The notes beneath the pieces were generated by a model. It did not search any database. It was not told where the DNA came from and was given only the letters and a program-made list of their open reading frames with translations. The translations under genes were made by a program, and so were the position numbers. This document shows, piece after piece, positions 9,457 to 20,739 of a stretch of DNA of 64,000 nucleotides. Source of the stretch: Christensenella sp. (GTDB taxonomy: Bacteria > Bacillota > Clostridia > Christensenellales > CAG-917); the NCBI GenBank assembly GCA_022009775.1, contig CP091723.1, forward strand, positions 496,001 through 560,000, given 5' to 3'. Numbering within the stretch: the first letter of the stretch is position 1; each line of letters opens with the position of its first letter.

Positions 9457-9736
9457 TTCGAAGACAGAATTGGAGCCGCAAGGCGGCGACCGTATTGAGC
9501 GTCGGACTTGACGTAAAGTACAAGCGACTGCGCCTTGTTGTTGCGTAGCCGGCGCACAAAGCGAAGTGGCATAATAAGAGAAATGGCGTTGGTTATGTCT
9601 CGACCGAGTGTTGTCCCCCGCTACGCGGTCACCGTGGGTTCCCTTGCAAGGGGGAACGGTGATAGGGAAAACACCTGAGGAAAGGGGAAAGTTGCATTTA
9701 GAGTTTCAAACGCCCAACTTTTGTAGAGCCGTGAAC
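9457..9736 (+). repeat. Dispersed repeat, copy 1 (280 bp)
   Basis: This stretch matches, in opposite orientation, 26717-27073. Both copies hold the same blocks in order: TTCGAAGAC, GGAGCCGCAAGGCGGCGACC, GCATAATAAGAGAAATGGCG, TCTCGACCGAGTGTTGTCCC, a GC-rich hairpin around 9620-9665, GGAAAACACCTGAGGAAAGG, TTGCATTTAG and GTAGAGCCGTGAAC. No open frame is shared by both copies, so it looks non-coding. An A/T-rich tract (9390-9420) precedes it. Kind of element unknown. Confidence 0.85.
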
Positions 9737-9785
9737 AAAACAAAACTAAATTGGATTCTGACGCAATTATCTCATAAAACTATAT

Positions 9786-9899
9786 AAAAACTCGTGATTT
9801 AGATGAAGAGCGCGAAATCGGGTGCTACTGTTAATTGCATAAAGCGCGATAAATAGATGCATAACAAGAAAGGCACGGCTTGAACCAAAACCCAACGTG
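9786..9899 (+). repeat. Two truncated 5' parts of the palindromic element, in tandem
   Basis: Positions 9786-9817 are identical for 32 nt to the left arm of the full element at 9901. Positions about 9848-9899 are a more divergent left half (AGATGCATAACAAGAAAGG, then ACCCAACGTGC) which stops at the point that is the apex of the full element, directly before the full copy begins. These look like remains of earlier insertions at the same site. Confidence 0.7.
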
Positions 9900-9900
9900 C

Positions 9901-10024
9901 AAAAACTCGTGATTTAGATGAAGAGCGCGAAAAAGCCCCTTGAACAGCAACCCTAATGTGCTGACGCACATGAGTTGTTGAGCAAGGGGCTTTGACAAAG
10001 CTATTCGCTAAATCACGAGTTTTT
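9901..10024. repeat. Structured palindromic element, copy A (full)
   Basis: The ends (9901-9917 and 10008-10024) pair perfectly over 17 bp. Inside, 9932-9942 pairs with 9983-9993 over 11 bp (GCCCCTTG type), and the apex is ATGTGC-TGAC-GCACAT (9956-9971) on a CAAC/GTTG stem with a TA bulge. A second copy at 22575-22701 has different arm sequences but the same helices. Strand of any RNA is uncertain: single wobble positions favour opposite strands in different helices. On the minus strand the long inner hairpin followed by a T-run could end transcription of the giant gene. Confidence 0.85.
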
Positions 10025-13000
10025 GAGCTGGCGTTTGCGGATTATAGTTCCTACTACGCATACCGTCACAATTATCACAACTGCCAACACGACACATACG
10101 ATGGTGGCAACCTTCCATGGCTCGATGGATTGCGGGTTGACGTCAACGAAGACGATGCCGCTGACGTAATCTGCGGTGTAGGTCAACTTGCCGTTTTCAA
10201 TGGCGTAATCGGTGAGTTTCTTAAGTCCGCCCTGCTCTGTGACGGTGTAAATTGCGATGCCCTTCATGTTCTTGACATGAGACGGGAGCGCAACCGACAC
10301 GGTGGTCGGAGTGCCGAGCACGTTGACGAGTTGATCGTCGAGATAGAATCCGATACGAAGCACTGCAGCGACTTGTGCGTCATCTTTGAAGCCGGCTTGT
10401 CTTGACAAGATAGAAACGTATTGTTCGATTGCTTCGAGATAAGACATATCGCTTGCAAGCACACTGTCCGTCTTGATTTCCTTGACAACGAGTCTGTTTG
10501 CAACGATGCCGCCGTCTACGAATTTGACTTGGTTGTTGCCTGCGTCGAGTGACGTTGCGGTGAGTTCGAGAATTCCGCTTGCGCCGACGAAATTGTAGTT
10601 GGAAGCGAGTTTGTCTTCATCGTCGAGCACGATTGAGAACGCATATCTGCCGGGGCTTGCGATCGTCTTGTTCCACACGAGTTTCGTGCTGTCTACGTCG
10701 AGTGCGATTGACGGATCGTCGCTTCTCTGATCCATTTCAACGCTGTACGAAACGTCGTAAGTTCTTTCTTTGTCGTACGGCGCGGAAATCTTGGTTACTT
10801 TCGTTCCGTTTTGCAATTCGCTCGTGGATTCGTAACCTTGCGAATCTATCGTGACGTTGACGATCGCACGGATAACGGTGAGAGTCGTCTGCACCGTTTC
10901 GGGCTTGTAGTTGGGGTTGAGTTTCAAGAACTCGTCAGAGAGAGACAGCGTCACACGGTATGTGCCTGCGTTGACAACGGAGTTGACGGAAGTATATTTT
11001 TCTCCGTCGTAAAGCTCGTAAGACACTTTGACGTCCTTGTCTCCGAGTGCAACGGCACTGGTTATCTTGTTGTTGATACCGCTCGTTGCATAAACGTGGG
11101 CCTTGCCGTTGTAGTATTCGCTCATCTTGTTTGCTTTGAGCGACACGCTTGCCTTTTCGATGGTGATTTTTACTTTGGTTTCACCGCTCGTCCACACAAC
11201 ATAGTATCCGTTCGGGTCGGAATCGTTGACTTTAACGAAACGTTTGACTCTGATGACGCCTTCGTGTACGCCTGCGTCGATTGCTTTCGATTCGACTTCT
11301 TGTCCGTCAACCAAAGTGACGTATGTCACGACGTCTTCTGCCGTTTCGCCCTGCAACACGTCGTACACTCTGTTGATGCCGTCGCCGTTCTTATCCACGG
11401 TGTAAACAAAGGTGTTTTCTGTCGAAGCAACGCTTATACCCGTAAGTGTCGGGAGCGTGATTTCAAGCGTGGACGCTTTTGACGTTGCGACAACGCTTGC
11501 GAAGTCGTAAACGAAACTCATCACGACTTTTCCGTCTTCGTCGGTCGTCGGATTTCCTTCCGTATCGAGCACTGCGTTGCCCTTGATGTCGCTCTTTGCG
11601 CCGAGAATCACGTTGTAGTTTTCAACGATTGCGGAATAATCCACTCCGTCCGGTGCTGCGAGATAGTATACGTAATATTCGTTTGCACCGAGCATTCTGC
11701 TGGTCGTATCGCCTGCAGGTCTGCGCGAAATAAGTGCGTATTCGTCGGCGTCGGTGATCTCACCCGTTACGCTGTTGTAGATTGCAAGTTTCACGATCGG
11801 GCGATAGTCAACGGAACCGTTTCTGAAAATCGACATCCAGGTTTCACCGGAGACTATACCGTTTTGGCCGTCCGCTCCGAGATAGCGAAGTTCGACGACG
11901 GGATTGGAAGAGCCGTAAATCTTGGAATACGCGATACCGACCGTCACGATGTACAAATCTTTCTTGACAACGGTAAGTCTGCTGGAATTGCCGTCGGGTG
12001 CGTTGCCCGTGTATTCGCTTTCAAACGCAAAGTTCTTTGCATTGGAACTTGCAAGCGTATAAGAGAGCGCAACCGTGCCGTTTGTCGGTTTCGTCGTCGA
12101 GAAGACCGCTTTCGGCTTGGGAAGAGTGGTTATCGCATCGTTTTGAGTTCCGCCGAGACGAATGTATTCGCCCACTTCGCCGTCGCCTGCTTTGACAAAT
12201 TGACCGTCAAGCAAATTGTAAGTGTTGCCGTAGAGTTGTTTTACGAACGCTTCATCACCCGCCGAGACGGTTGCGGCTTCGTCCGCAAGGAATCCGACCG
12301 CGACGAGATACTTCTTGAAGTTCATATAGAACGAATTGCCTTCGAGCGTAAGCGGATAGCCTGCAAGAGAGTATTCTATCTTGCCGCCGACGTTTGAAAG
12401 GCTCGTTCCGTAAACCGTTTCGCCGTCCGCAAGAGACGCTTTGATAGTGCGTTTGGTTATCTTTGCCGACAAATTGACGGTGACAGTCTTGTCGCCCTTT
12501 ATCGTGTAGTTGTAAGCGTCTTTGCCCTGAATACCCGACACCGAGAAGATGACGTAAAGCGCGTCGGTGTTTGCTTTGTCGAATTGAGCGGAAATGTTCT
12601 TTATCGTGACTTGGTCGTCACCGATAAGGTTTGCAACGCTACCTGCGTCGTAATAGAAAGCGTCGGTTTCGCTCGGATCGGAGCCTTGAAGCGTGCCGTA
12701 AAACTTGGTCGTGCCGTCATATTCTTTCTCGAATGCTTTCGTACCGTCCACTTTCTTGATTCCGTTTGCCGCGATATAAACGCTTCTTTGTTCGATTCTG
12801 CCCTTGCCGTTGATGTACGGGACGGGTGCTGCCGTCGTGCCGCTTATCGTGCCTTCGTAATCGTTTGCAACGAAGTATGCCGCTTGTTGACCGTTGACAA
12901 GATAGTAGCCGATAAGAGCGTTTGCGCTCTTTGCGCTTTCGTAATTGGCGGCGTCGGAAACGAGCACGTATTTTTGTGCGGTTTCGAGTGCGTAGTAATA

Positions 13001-16000
13001 GGTGGAAACCTTTTCACCGCTTGCGGGTGCGCCGAAGTGTCTTTCACCGTTTGCGTCGTCGTACGCAAGGCAGGTCTTGCCGCTTATTATATTGTTTACA
13101 CCATATACTAATACATAATTTATATATCTTTCTTTCTTGTTGGTGAGAACGGGATTGTATGCGATACCGTCTTTGTCGAGCACGGTTGCGTTGCCGTTTG
13201 CGTCGTAATTCACTTCGCCTTCCGCATTGCGTTCGACGTTGACGTTCTTATCAAAGAAGTACGCACCGTCTCTCGTCTGGATTGCGTAGTTGTCGATTTC
13301 ACCGGGTATAATTCCGTCAAACGTGTAGGTGATGTTGCCTTTTTGACACGTTGGGCGAACCGTTGTACACTCTGCTTCCCAAATCCGCACTGACAACGAC
13401 GGGTCTTTCGACGATGTTTGCACTCGTAGAACCCGTGTACTGTTTGAGCGTATAGTTGCCGATGACGTTTTCACCGTTTGCGTCGAGTGCTTTGAGTTTG
13501 ACTTCGTCGATGATGACTTTGATGTTGTTGCCCACTTGCTTTCTTGCGAAAGTACCGCTTGCAACGACTTCGAGATGTCCTTCGTGTCCGCTGACCACTC
13601 TGCCTTCTTGCAGTTTGATTGTGATGTCTGCGCTCGTCGTGCCGTCATACACCTTGTCTTTGATGTCAAAGTCGTTTTCGACGAGAGAAATGACTTTCTT
13701 CGTGACTTTCACCGCATCGATGATTTCGTAGTCTTCGATGACGCCGCTTGTGACAGAACCGACGGTGTTGTATCCTTCTGAAGCGTTGTATCTCGAGCCG
13801 TAAATCTGATAGTTTGCAAGCAAGGATTCGTATCCGCTTTCAACCACCACTTCGAGACCGCCGACGAGCACGTTGTGCATTTCGTTTTCGGTGATGTTAG
13901 CGTCGGGTTTGCCGTTTCTTGAAAGTTCGTAACTCACCATGCCCGTGCCGAGAGAGAAGTGTTGCAATTCGCTTGCGAGATTGACGGCATATTGAGCCGT
14001 CGTGAAATCGTTGCCCGAATTCTTCGTGACGGTGACGGAAGTCGTATCGTCGTATTCTTTCTGAACGAACGTGACGTTTGGCATGAGTTGCGCTCTTGCA
14101 ATCGTGACTTTCACGTTTCTCGTGCCGCAGTATGCGTTGATAGACTCCACGTCAACGGTATAGTTGGTGTCCGAAACGAAAGTGTTCACGCTATTGTTGA
14201 CGTTTGCAAGTGCGGACACCGTGACGTTGTGATTGCCTGCGTTCTTGCTTGCGCTCAAGCCCATAAGTTTAAGGCCGACGGATGCCGACGTGTCGCCTGC
14301 AACGAGTGCACCTTCTTTGAAGGTGTAGTTCATTTGCACGATGTCGGTTGCATTGTAGTCTCTGTCAACTGCAGAGATAGTCTCGAAACTGTCCGCGCCG
14401 AGAATACGTTTCACGATAGAAGCGGACATGTTGGAGAGTTTGACCTTGATACCCTTCACTCCGTCGATGACGTCTCTCGTGACTTGAACGTCGGGTTGAT
14501 CGTAAATGCCGCTCGTGACGATGTCGATATTGTCGGTGTCGTCTCCGAATTCAAAGAACAAAGTCACGTTGACGACGTAGTTTGCGCTGACGTTGACGTC
14601 GGAGAACTTGCCGCTTTCCATTTCGATAAGTCTCGCTTTTGCGCCTGCGAGCATCTTCGTACCTATACCCTGCTCGTTCTGCGTTTCTGCGACTTTAACG
14701 TTTTCGACGGAAAGGTCGGTGGTCTTGTCGTATTGTTTTGAAATCGTGAAGTCATTCTTGAGAACGCCGACGATTCCGTTGACGATATAAATGAGTTCGC
14801 TCATGCCGTTCACGCTGACGATTTCGATTTTCGTAACGTCTGCATAGGCATAATTCGAGCCCGAAGATTCGCCGTTGACGAGTGCGCCGACCGCGTCGTT
14901 GACGACGAGCGTAATGCCATAGTTGTGAGCCTTATCGCCTGCAAGATACACGGAATCGAAGATAATGTTCGCGCTTTCTTTCTTGCTGGGCGAGCCGACC
15001 TTGTTGTAGCGTGCGCTGACTGCAAGATACACGTCGTCGCTTGCGATTGCGAGCATACTGCTCAAATCGTAAACTTTCGTCGTGCCGTAATTGACTGCCG
15101 TCGTGCCGTCGTAAACTTTGTTTACGCCAACGAAATCTTTGGTGTGCAATTCGATTGCTTTTGCGTTGATGACGAAGCGTGCGTCTTTGTCGAATTGAGC
15201 CACGACGGCGAAGTTCTTGTCGGAAGAGGCAAACGCCGAGTTGACTGCGTATCCGTAATAATCTCCGTCCGCAGAAGCGAGTGCGATGACGCCGTTTTTG
15301 TCCGTTACGTCGTCATAGCGACTGCCGAGCCAACGCAAATCGCCGTTCTTTGCATATCTTGCTCTTGCGAAAGTACCGCTGAGAATTTGTTTGATTTCTT
15401 CAAACGTCTTGCCAGCGTAAGTTCCGCTCGTATCTCCGTTGACGCTCACGACGCCGAAATCGATTCCGAAGACGCTTTCAGGCTCGCCGTAGGTCTTTTG
15501 GGTTGCGGTGCTTGTTGGATTGACGACGATTTGTGCGGGATTGACGACTGCCGTCGTGCTTTCGACAAACACTTTGTCGGCAAGTTCTGCGCCGTCTTTG
15601 ACGAGTTTTGCATTTTCAAACTTGACAACGTAACTGCCCGCATTGACAAGCGTTTCGCCTGCGGAAATGGTTGCCGTCCACGTGATATTGTCGAATTCGC
15701 CTTCATTCTTGCCCGTAACCTCAAACTTGGTTGCGTCAAATGTGATTGTCGTTGCATTGTTCCATTGGATGCCGTAGACAAACTCGAATTTCACGCCGTC
15801 TTTGACCTTGACGACAACGGCGTTTTGCTCGGTGACGTAAATGAAGTATTCCGCGTTTTCTCCGAGCACGACTTTGATGTTCGTATTCTGAGCGGCGGCA
15901 AGAAGCACTGCGTATTTGATAGCCTTGGAATAGCCTTCAACCGTCACTTCCGTTCCGTTTGCGTCGAGAGAAAGTTTGCCGTCAACGAGCGCGGCGATTT

Positions 16001-19000
16001 GCTCTGCAAGATGCATATCCACCGCACCGATCGTGTAGGTGGGAAGAATTGCGGTCGGGTCGGGCGTAGAGCCGAACGGCAAGACAGAGGATTGACCGCT
16101 TGCGTCGATGACGACCGTTCTTTGCGTGATGTTGAAGTGTTGATTGTTCTGTATTGTGATGGCGTAGTTGCTGTTTACGTCGAAGAGCGCGGAGTCTGCG
16201 TTAAACTCATATTCGCCGACGCTTTCGCCGCTTTTTCTCGAAATGCGGTCTCCTGCTTTGTAGAGATAGAAGTTTTCTCCGTCAAGCGTTTCGACGCCCG
16301 TTTGCTCGTATCCCGCACCGAAGATTTCCCGCAAGCACGTCGCCAACGCTTATCGTGGTGTACGCAAATTGATTTTCGCCGACGCCGAACACGAATTCGG
16401 GATCTGAATCGCCGTACACTTTGGAATTTTTCCACGTGTAAACGGTGATTTGACGAGCGGTGATGACGTGAACGTTGCTTTCGTACGTCACGGTGTAGTT
16501 TTCAACCTCGTCGTAACTTACGTTGTTGACGACGGTGTAGGATCCGATAGAATAAACCGCACTCGGATCGAATCCGCTGATTGCAAGTGCGAGCGCGACG
16601 GAAATGCCTTCGCTTTCCATATCTTCTCTCGCGATGCCGTCAACGTCGTATTCGAGAACGATTTTCGCACCGTATGCGCTTGTGGTCGCTTTTGCGGAGA
16701 TGACCGCTCTGCCCTTGATTATGCTGTAATCGATTGGGCTGAACGTCTGATTGCCGCTCTCGTCCATAGCAAAATCGTCGGTGACGTAAGTGTCGTTGTC
16801 TTTGGGAATATAAATGTTGACTTTGTAGTTGCCGGGCTTGACCGGAACGAAATACACGGGTTTGCCGTCCGCACCGAGCTTGGCTTCTTCTGGCAAAACA
16901 GTGGTTGTGCCGTCTTCTTTGAGATAGAGCACGTTGCCTTCGTTATCGACGAAACGATAGACGAAGGAAGCCTTTGATTTTTCGTCGGTGAACGAAGTCG
17001 GGACGACGGTTTCTTTTGCGCTGTAAGCAACGCTCGTGTTGGTCACCGTGTAGGAAACGACCTTTCTGTGCGAAAGTTCAAAAGCGGTGGTTGAAAGATC
17101 GCCGAGCGACGACGGGTCGTCCATAACGTATTGAACGCTCGAAACGTCCGTTGCACTGAATCTGATATAGTCCGCAAAATCTTCGTTTGCGAGAGCGAAA
17201 CGCTTGTTTTGCAAGTAGTTTTCAAGCAACACGGTTGAAGTTGCGTCGTTCTTGACGAATCTGAACGGAACATATCCGTTGTCGATTGCGATGTTGAAAC
17301 ACACGGTTTCACCGCGCTTGAATTGCGTTGCGAGATTGCCGTCTGCATCCGCTTGTGTTATCGTTGCGGTGTTGCCGAGAGCGGAATTGTTCTTCACCGC
17401 CGACGAAACGGTGTAGTTGTTTGCGTCCGCAAGCACGTAGTACACGCTAAGACCGGACACGTTGCCCGCTTGGTCAACAGCCCACGTGTACACAACGCGC
17501 ATACCTGCGGTCTTTGCGTCGATAAGGTCAAGCGTAAGCGCGGTCTGGTCTCCGTCGAGTTGAGTGCCCTGAATGGTGACGACTCTGTCGAAGTACGCAC
17601 GCAAATCGCTTGCCGCCGTAAAGTCTACGTATTTGCTTTCGATGTCAAGTGCGCCGAGTGCTTGAAGCTCAGCAAGAGTCTTGACCACTTTCATGCCGTA
17701 GAAGACGTTGATTCCGCTTGCGTAATCGCTGTTGACGATGTCATCGCTGAATGCGAGATCCACCGTATAGCCCCTGTATGCGCCGGTGTACCAAGTTCTT
17801 CTCGAAGGAAGATTTTCGTAATTGCCGCCGAGTGCGTTGAGATATGCGTCAAGTGCGTCCACGCTGTCGCTCAAAAGCGGATTTTGCGGAGCGGACGCGT
17901 CGATAAGCACCTTGACGCCACCCTTCCAGTCCGTTCTGAAATAACTCACCGCCACGTCTTGTTGTTCCACGACTTCCGCACTGTCGTATTGACCTGCGTA
18001 CGTCGTGAACGTGGAAATCCACGCCACGTTTGCGGTGGTGTCGATGACGAAAGTGAACACGCTCTTGCCGTCAACCACTTCGTACGTGACGGTTGCACTG
18101 GTCTTTTGCAAGTTGGACTCGATGGGGATGACAATGCTGTTGCCGTCCGCCTGAGCCGCCGCCAAGTTGGTGGAGTGATATTTGACAAGTTTGCCGACGT
18201 AGTTTGCGCCTTCATACTCGCCTTTGCCGTCCACAACGAGCGTATGCACCGCGCCCGCGTCTTCAAACACGAGAGTGTAGCCCGAGAAACCGCCGCCCGT
18301 GAGCGTAAGTTTCAACGTGGTTTTGCCCGTTGCCCACGCGCCGTTTTGATCGGCGGAAATGGTGACGTTTTCGTTCTTTTTGTTGATGTAGGACAAATCC
18401 AAGTTGTAGGCGGGGGTGTCATAGTCTACCTTTGCATAGAAAGTCTGCTCACCGCCCTTGTTTCCCGCAAGGTCGAATATGTAGAACGTAAATCTGTAAT
18501 ATCCGTGACCGGTCACGTCTCCTTCCATATACGACGGATTGCCCTGGTCGTAGCTTGACGAGCCGTAACTCTTTGCCATACCCGTTGAGAAGTCGAAATT
18601 GAACGAACTTATTTCGCCGAGTGCGATAGGTTTGATTCCCGCCGCCTTTATATCCGCAAACGAAGCGAATTGTTCGATTTGCGTGAGATTGAGCATTTCA
18701 AGGCTGTTTGCTCTGTTGACGGTGTAGAACCAAAGATACGGAGACACACCTGCGCCGTCTTCGTTGATTTTGATGCTCGCATCTGCGCTCAACTTGCTTT
18801 GTCTAAGCCACGCAAGAGCGTCTGCGCTAGATTTAAGGAAATCGCTTCCGTCAATGGAAGTGCCCGAGTTTACACTGTTGTCGGGAGCGGTATAGTCGAT
18901 ACCGCTGACTTGCAAACGAGTCTTGACGTTGTCGCCGCCAAAGTCCGTGACGGTGGTTTGTGCCGAGCCGTTGGTGGTGAAATACAACTTGACAACCACT

Positions 19001-20421
19001 CTGTCGCGGTTGGTCTTGACCACTTGAGCATAGCCTATCGTCACCGCGTTGCCTTGTTCGTCTTCGTCGGTTATCGGTTTCGTCATGCCGATGTCCGAAC
19101 CGTCGTAAATATTGAACGTTGTTTCGTTGATTTGAACGGTTTTGATACCCGATGCGTATTTAAGATGAGTGTCGCTTGTTGTGTTTGTCCAAGAAAGTGC
19201 GCCCGTCTCGGTATTCACACCCGACAGAATTCTGTCGCCTGCGCCGATATACTTTGCCGCGTTCGTGCCCAAAGTGGTCACCGCCTCGGCAAACGACATG
19301 CCGGAGTAGTTGTACAAATCCACGAATTCGGTCTGTGCGTATTTATAATAGTTTGCGCCGTTGATTTGACCGATAACCTTGTTGGTGTAAGAAGCAAGTT
19401 TGCCTGCGCCGTCTGCGACTTCGTCAATTTGAAGAGACTTTTTGATAGAGTCAAAATACACGGGGAAATCCGCCGTGTTGTCAAGACTCGGAATGTACGG
19501 AGCATAACCCGAACCGCTCGTACCTTTCAAATATTCGTTATTGAGTCCATAAGAAGATGATGCAACAGGGGCGGCATTGTCGAGAAGTTTGAGATTCGTG
19601 CCGTCCGTTATATTTCCGTTGAACGTAATGGTGTAAGTAATTTGCAAATTTCTAAGACCAACCTGACGATTGTGAGAGCCTACGCCATCCCAAGTCGCTC
19701 TAAATCCAACGCCCATTGCAAGCGCAAGATTTGGTTTATCTTTTGTGAGCGCAACTGTGCTTGAATAATTCCCTGAATCATCTTTATCAATATACTTATA
19801 AGTATATGCATCGGTGTTTCCACCGTTTTTTCTCAAATCATAAGATTTTGAAGCTGTGAGTGCGGTGTTTGCCGCGACAGCAGAAAAGAACATTTTATTC
19901 GTGTTGCTACCCTTTTCAAAATCACCTTGAATCGTCGCAGTTACAGAAACGTTATCGTTTTGTATCATCTGCGCAATAAAACCGCTAAGATCAAAGTTGA
20001 GCGTAACATGAACCTGCGCCGAAGCCGCCGCGTTCGCAATACCGCCACTCCAATAGTTCGCTTCGTTTACCATAAGGTACATGTCGGTATTACCAGTCTC
20101 TTTGTAAACCTGCATATTTGCGGTAGTAGGTACAGCCGTTTTATAATATGCGGTATACGACCATGAAGTAGTGTTTGCACTGTTTCCGGGATATCCGAAA
20201 TGAACACCGGTCATATCGCCTACGTCGCTCTTAATCAAGCCGTTTCCGCCAAATTCTTGTGCGCCGTCTTGGTCTTGCTTGACCTGATCCGCCGCACTTG
20301 CGACTCCGCCGATGTTTCCGCTTGTCAACGCAAACGCGAACACCATCGTGAAACACAACGCCAATACGAAAAATTTCGTCGCGTTGAGCAAAACACCTTT
20401 CTTACTGTTGCACTTTCTCAT
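10013..20421 (-). CDS. Giant MBG/YDG-repeat surface protein, membrane-anchored (two frame breaks)
   Basis: Restored length is about 3,468 aa. The start at 20421 has a strong site (GAGGTGG) and opens a signal peptide, 'MRKCNSKKGVLLNATKFFVL', with a probable cleavage near 'VASAADQ'. Roughly the first 1,200 residues are beta-rich, partly cadherin/Ig-like. The rest is a chain of MBG/YDG-type domains with motifs KVYDGTT, KQYDKTT, RDYNATD, KEYDDTT, KVYDGTT, KEYDGTT and KTYGEP/KIYGSS. The C-terminus has a hydrophobic helix ('WKVATIVCVVLAVVIIVTVC') and a short basic tail ending KNS; there is no LPXTG. Frame breaks at about 16322-16333 and 13340-13344 are each mended by removing one base. Such proteins are thought to be adhesins or stalks; the ligand is unknown. 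The last codons and the stop lie in the palindromic element. Confidence 0.88.
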
Positions 20422-20454
20422 AAATTCCACCTCGGGTTTTGGTGTTTGTGCGCT

Positions 20455-20480
20455 TATACGCATACGCGCGTATATGCGCA
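20455..20480. other. 26-bp alternating tract in the leader of the giant gene
   Basis: A strict pyrimidine-purine alternation with a perfect ATACGCGCGTAT palindrome lies between the predicted transcription start (about 20490) and the ribosome site. It may form a hairpin in the leader RNA or left-handed DNA. The leucine-rich-repeat lipoprotein gene has a hairpin in the same place. Confidence 0.6.
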
Positions 20481-20496
20481 GTGTTATACATTTACA

Positions 20497-20525
20497 ATAT
20501 TACACGAAGAACAAATCAATGTCAA
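20497..20525 (-). promoter_or_regulatory. Sigma-A-type promoter of the giant surface-protein gene
   Basis: TTGACA (20520-20525) and TAATAT (20497-20502) are 17 bp apart on the minus strand. The leader to the start codon is about 70 nt. Confidence 0.8.
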
Positions 20526-20634
20526 TACCAAATCACAATTTCGCAAATTGTCCCATATTCTTCCTTTTTCGTTGTGTATCGCGGCGAAGAAAAGCACCAT
20601 AACTTGTATTTCGACATTTATTTCGCTTTTGTGC

Positions 20635-20663
20635 TTGAAAATCCGTTGTTTTCGTTGTAATAT
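20635..20663 (+). promoter_or_regulatory. Sigma-A-type promoter of the DUF4364 gene
   Basis: TTGAAA (20635-20640) and TAATAT (20658-20663) are 17 bp apart on the plus strand, about 75 bp upstream of the ATG at 20740. Confidence 0.65.
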
Positions 20664-20739
20664 TTGAAGACGCAGCCGTGTACGGTAAATTGCGAGCAAA
20701 ATCGCAAATCACGGCGGCAATTTTTTTACGGGTAAAACT

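Noticed and set aside
9387..9572. Possible small gene in dispersed repeat copy 1, with a similar frame in copy 2
   Set aside because: The frames do not stay open over the same region in both copies and substitutions do not favour silent changes, so the repeat looks non-coding.
9901..9955. Leader peptide MKSAKKPLEQQP starting in the palindromic element
   Set aside because: Copy B has a different, shorter frame (MKNKKEPR) and there is no ribosome site; the conserved ATGAAGA is better explained as a structural linker.
9901..10024. Hammerhead-like ribozyme, because of GATGAAG and GAAA
   Set aside because: The spacing and helix order do not match the hammerhead core (no CTGATGA, and no stem between the two boxes).
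9780..10030. CRISPR array, because of the repeated AAAAACTCGTGATTTAGATG
   Set aside because: There are only two exact repeats with one long gap, and the rest is explained by the palindromic element; no cas gene is present.
10811..19560. Several long plus-strand open frames (up to about 500 codons) opposite the giant surface gene
   Set aside because: They are Cys/Val/Arg-rich shadows caused by the codon bias of the giant gene, lack ribosome sites and resemble nothing.
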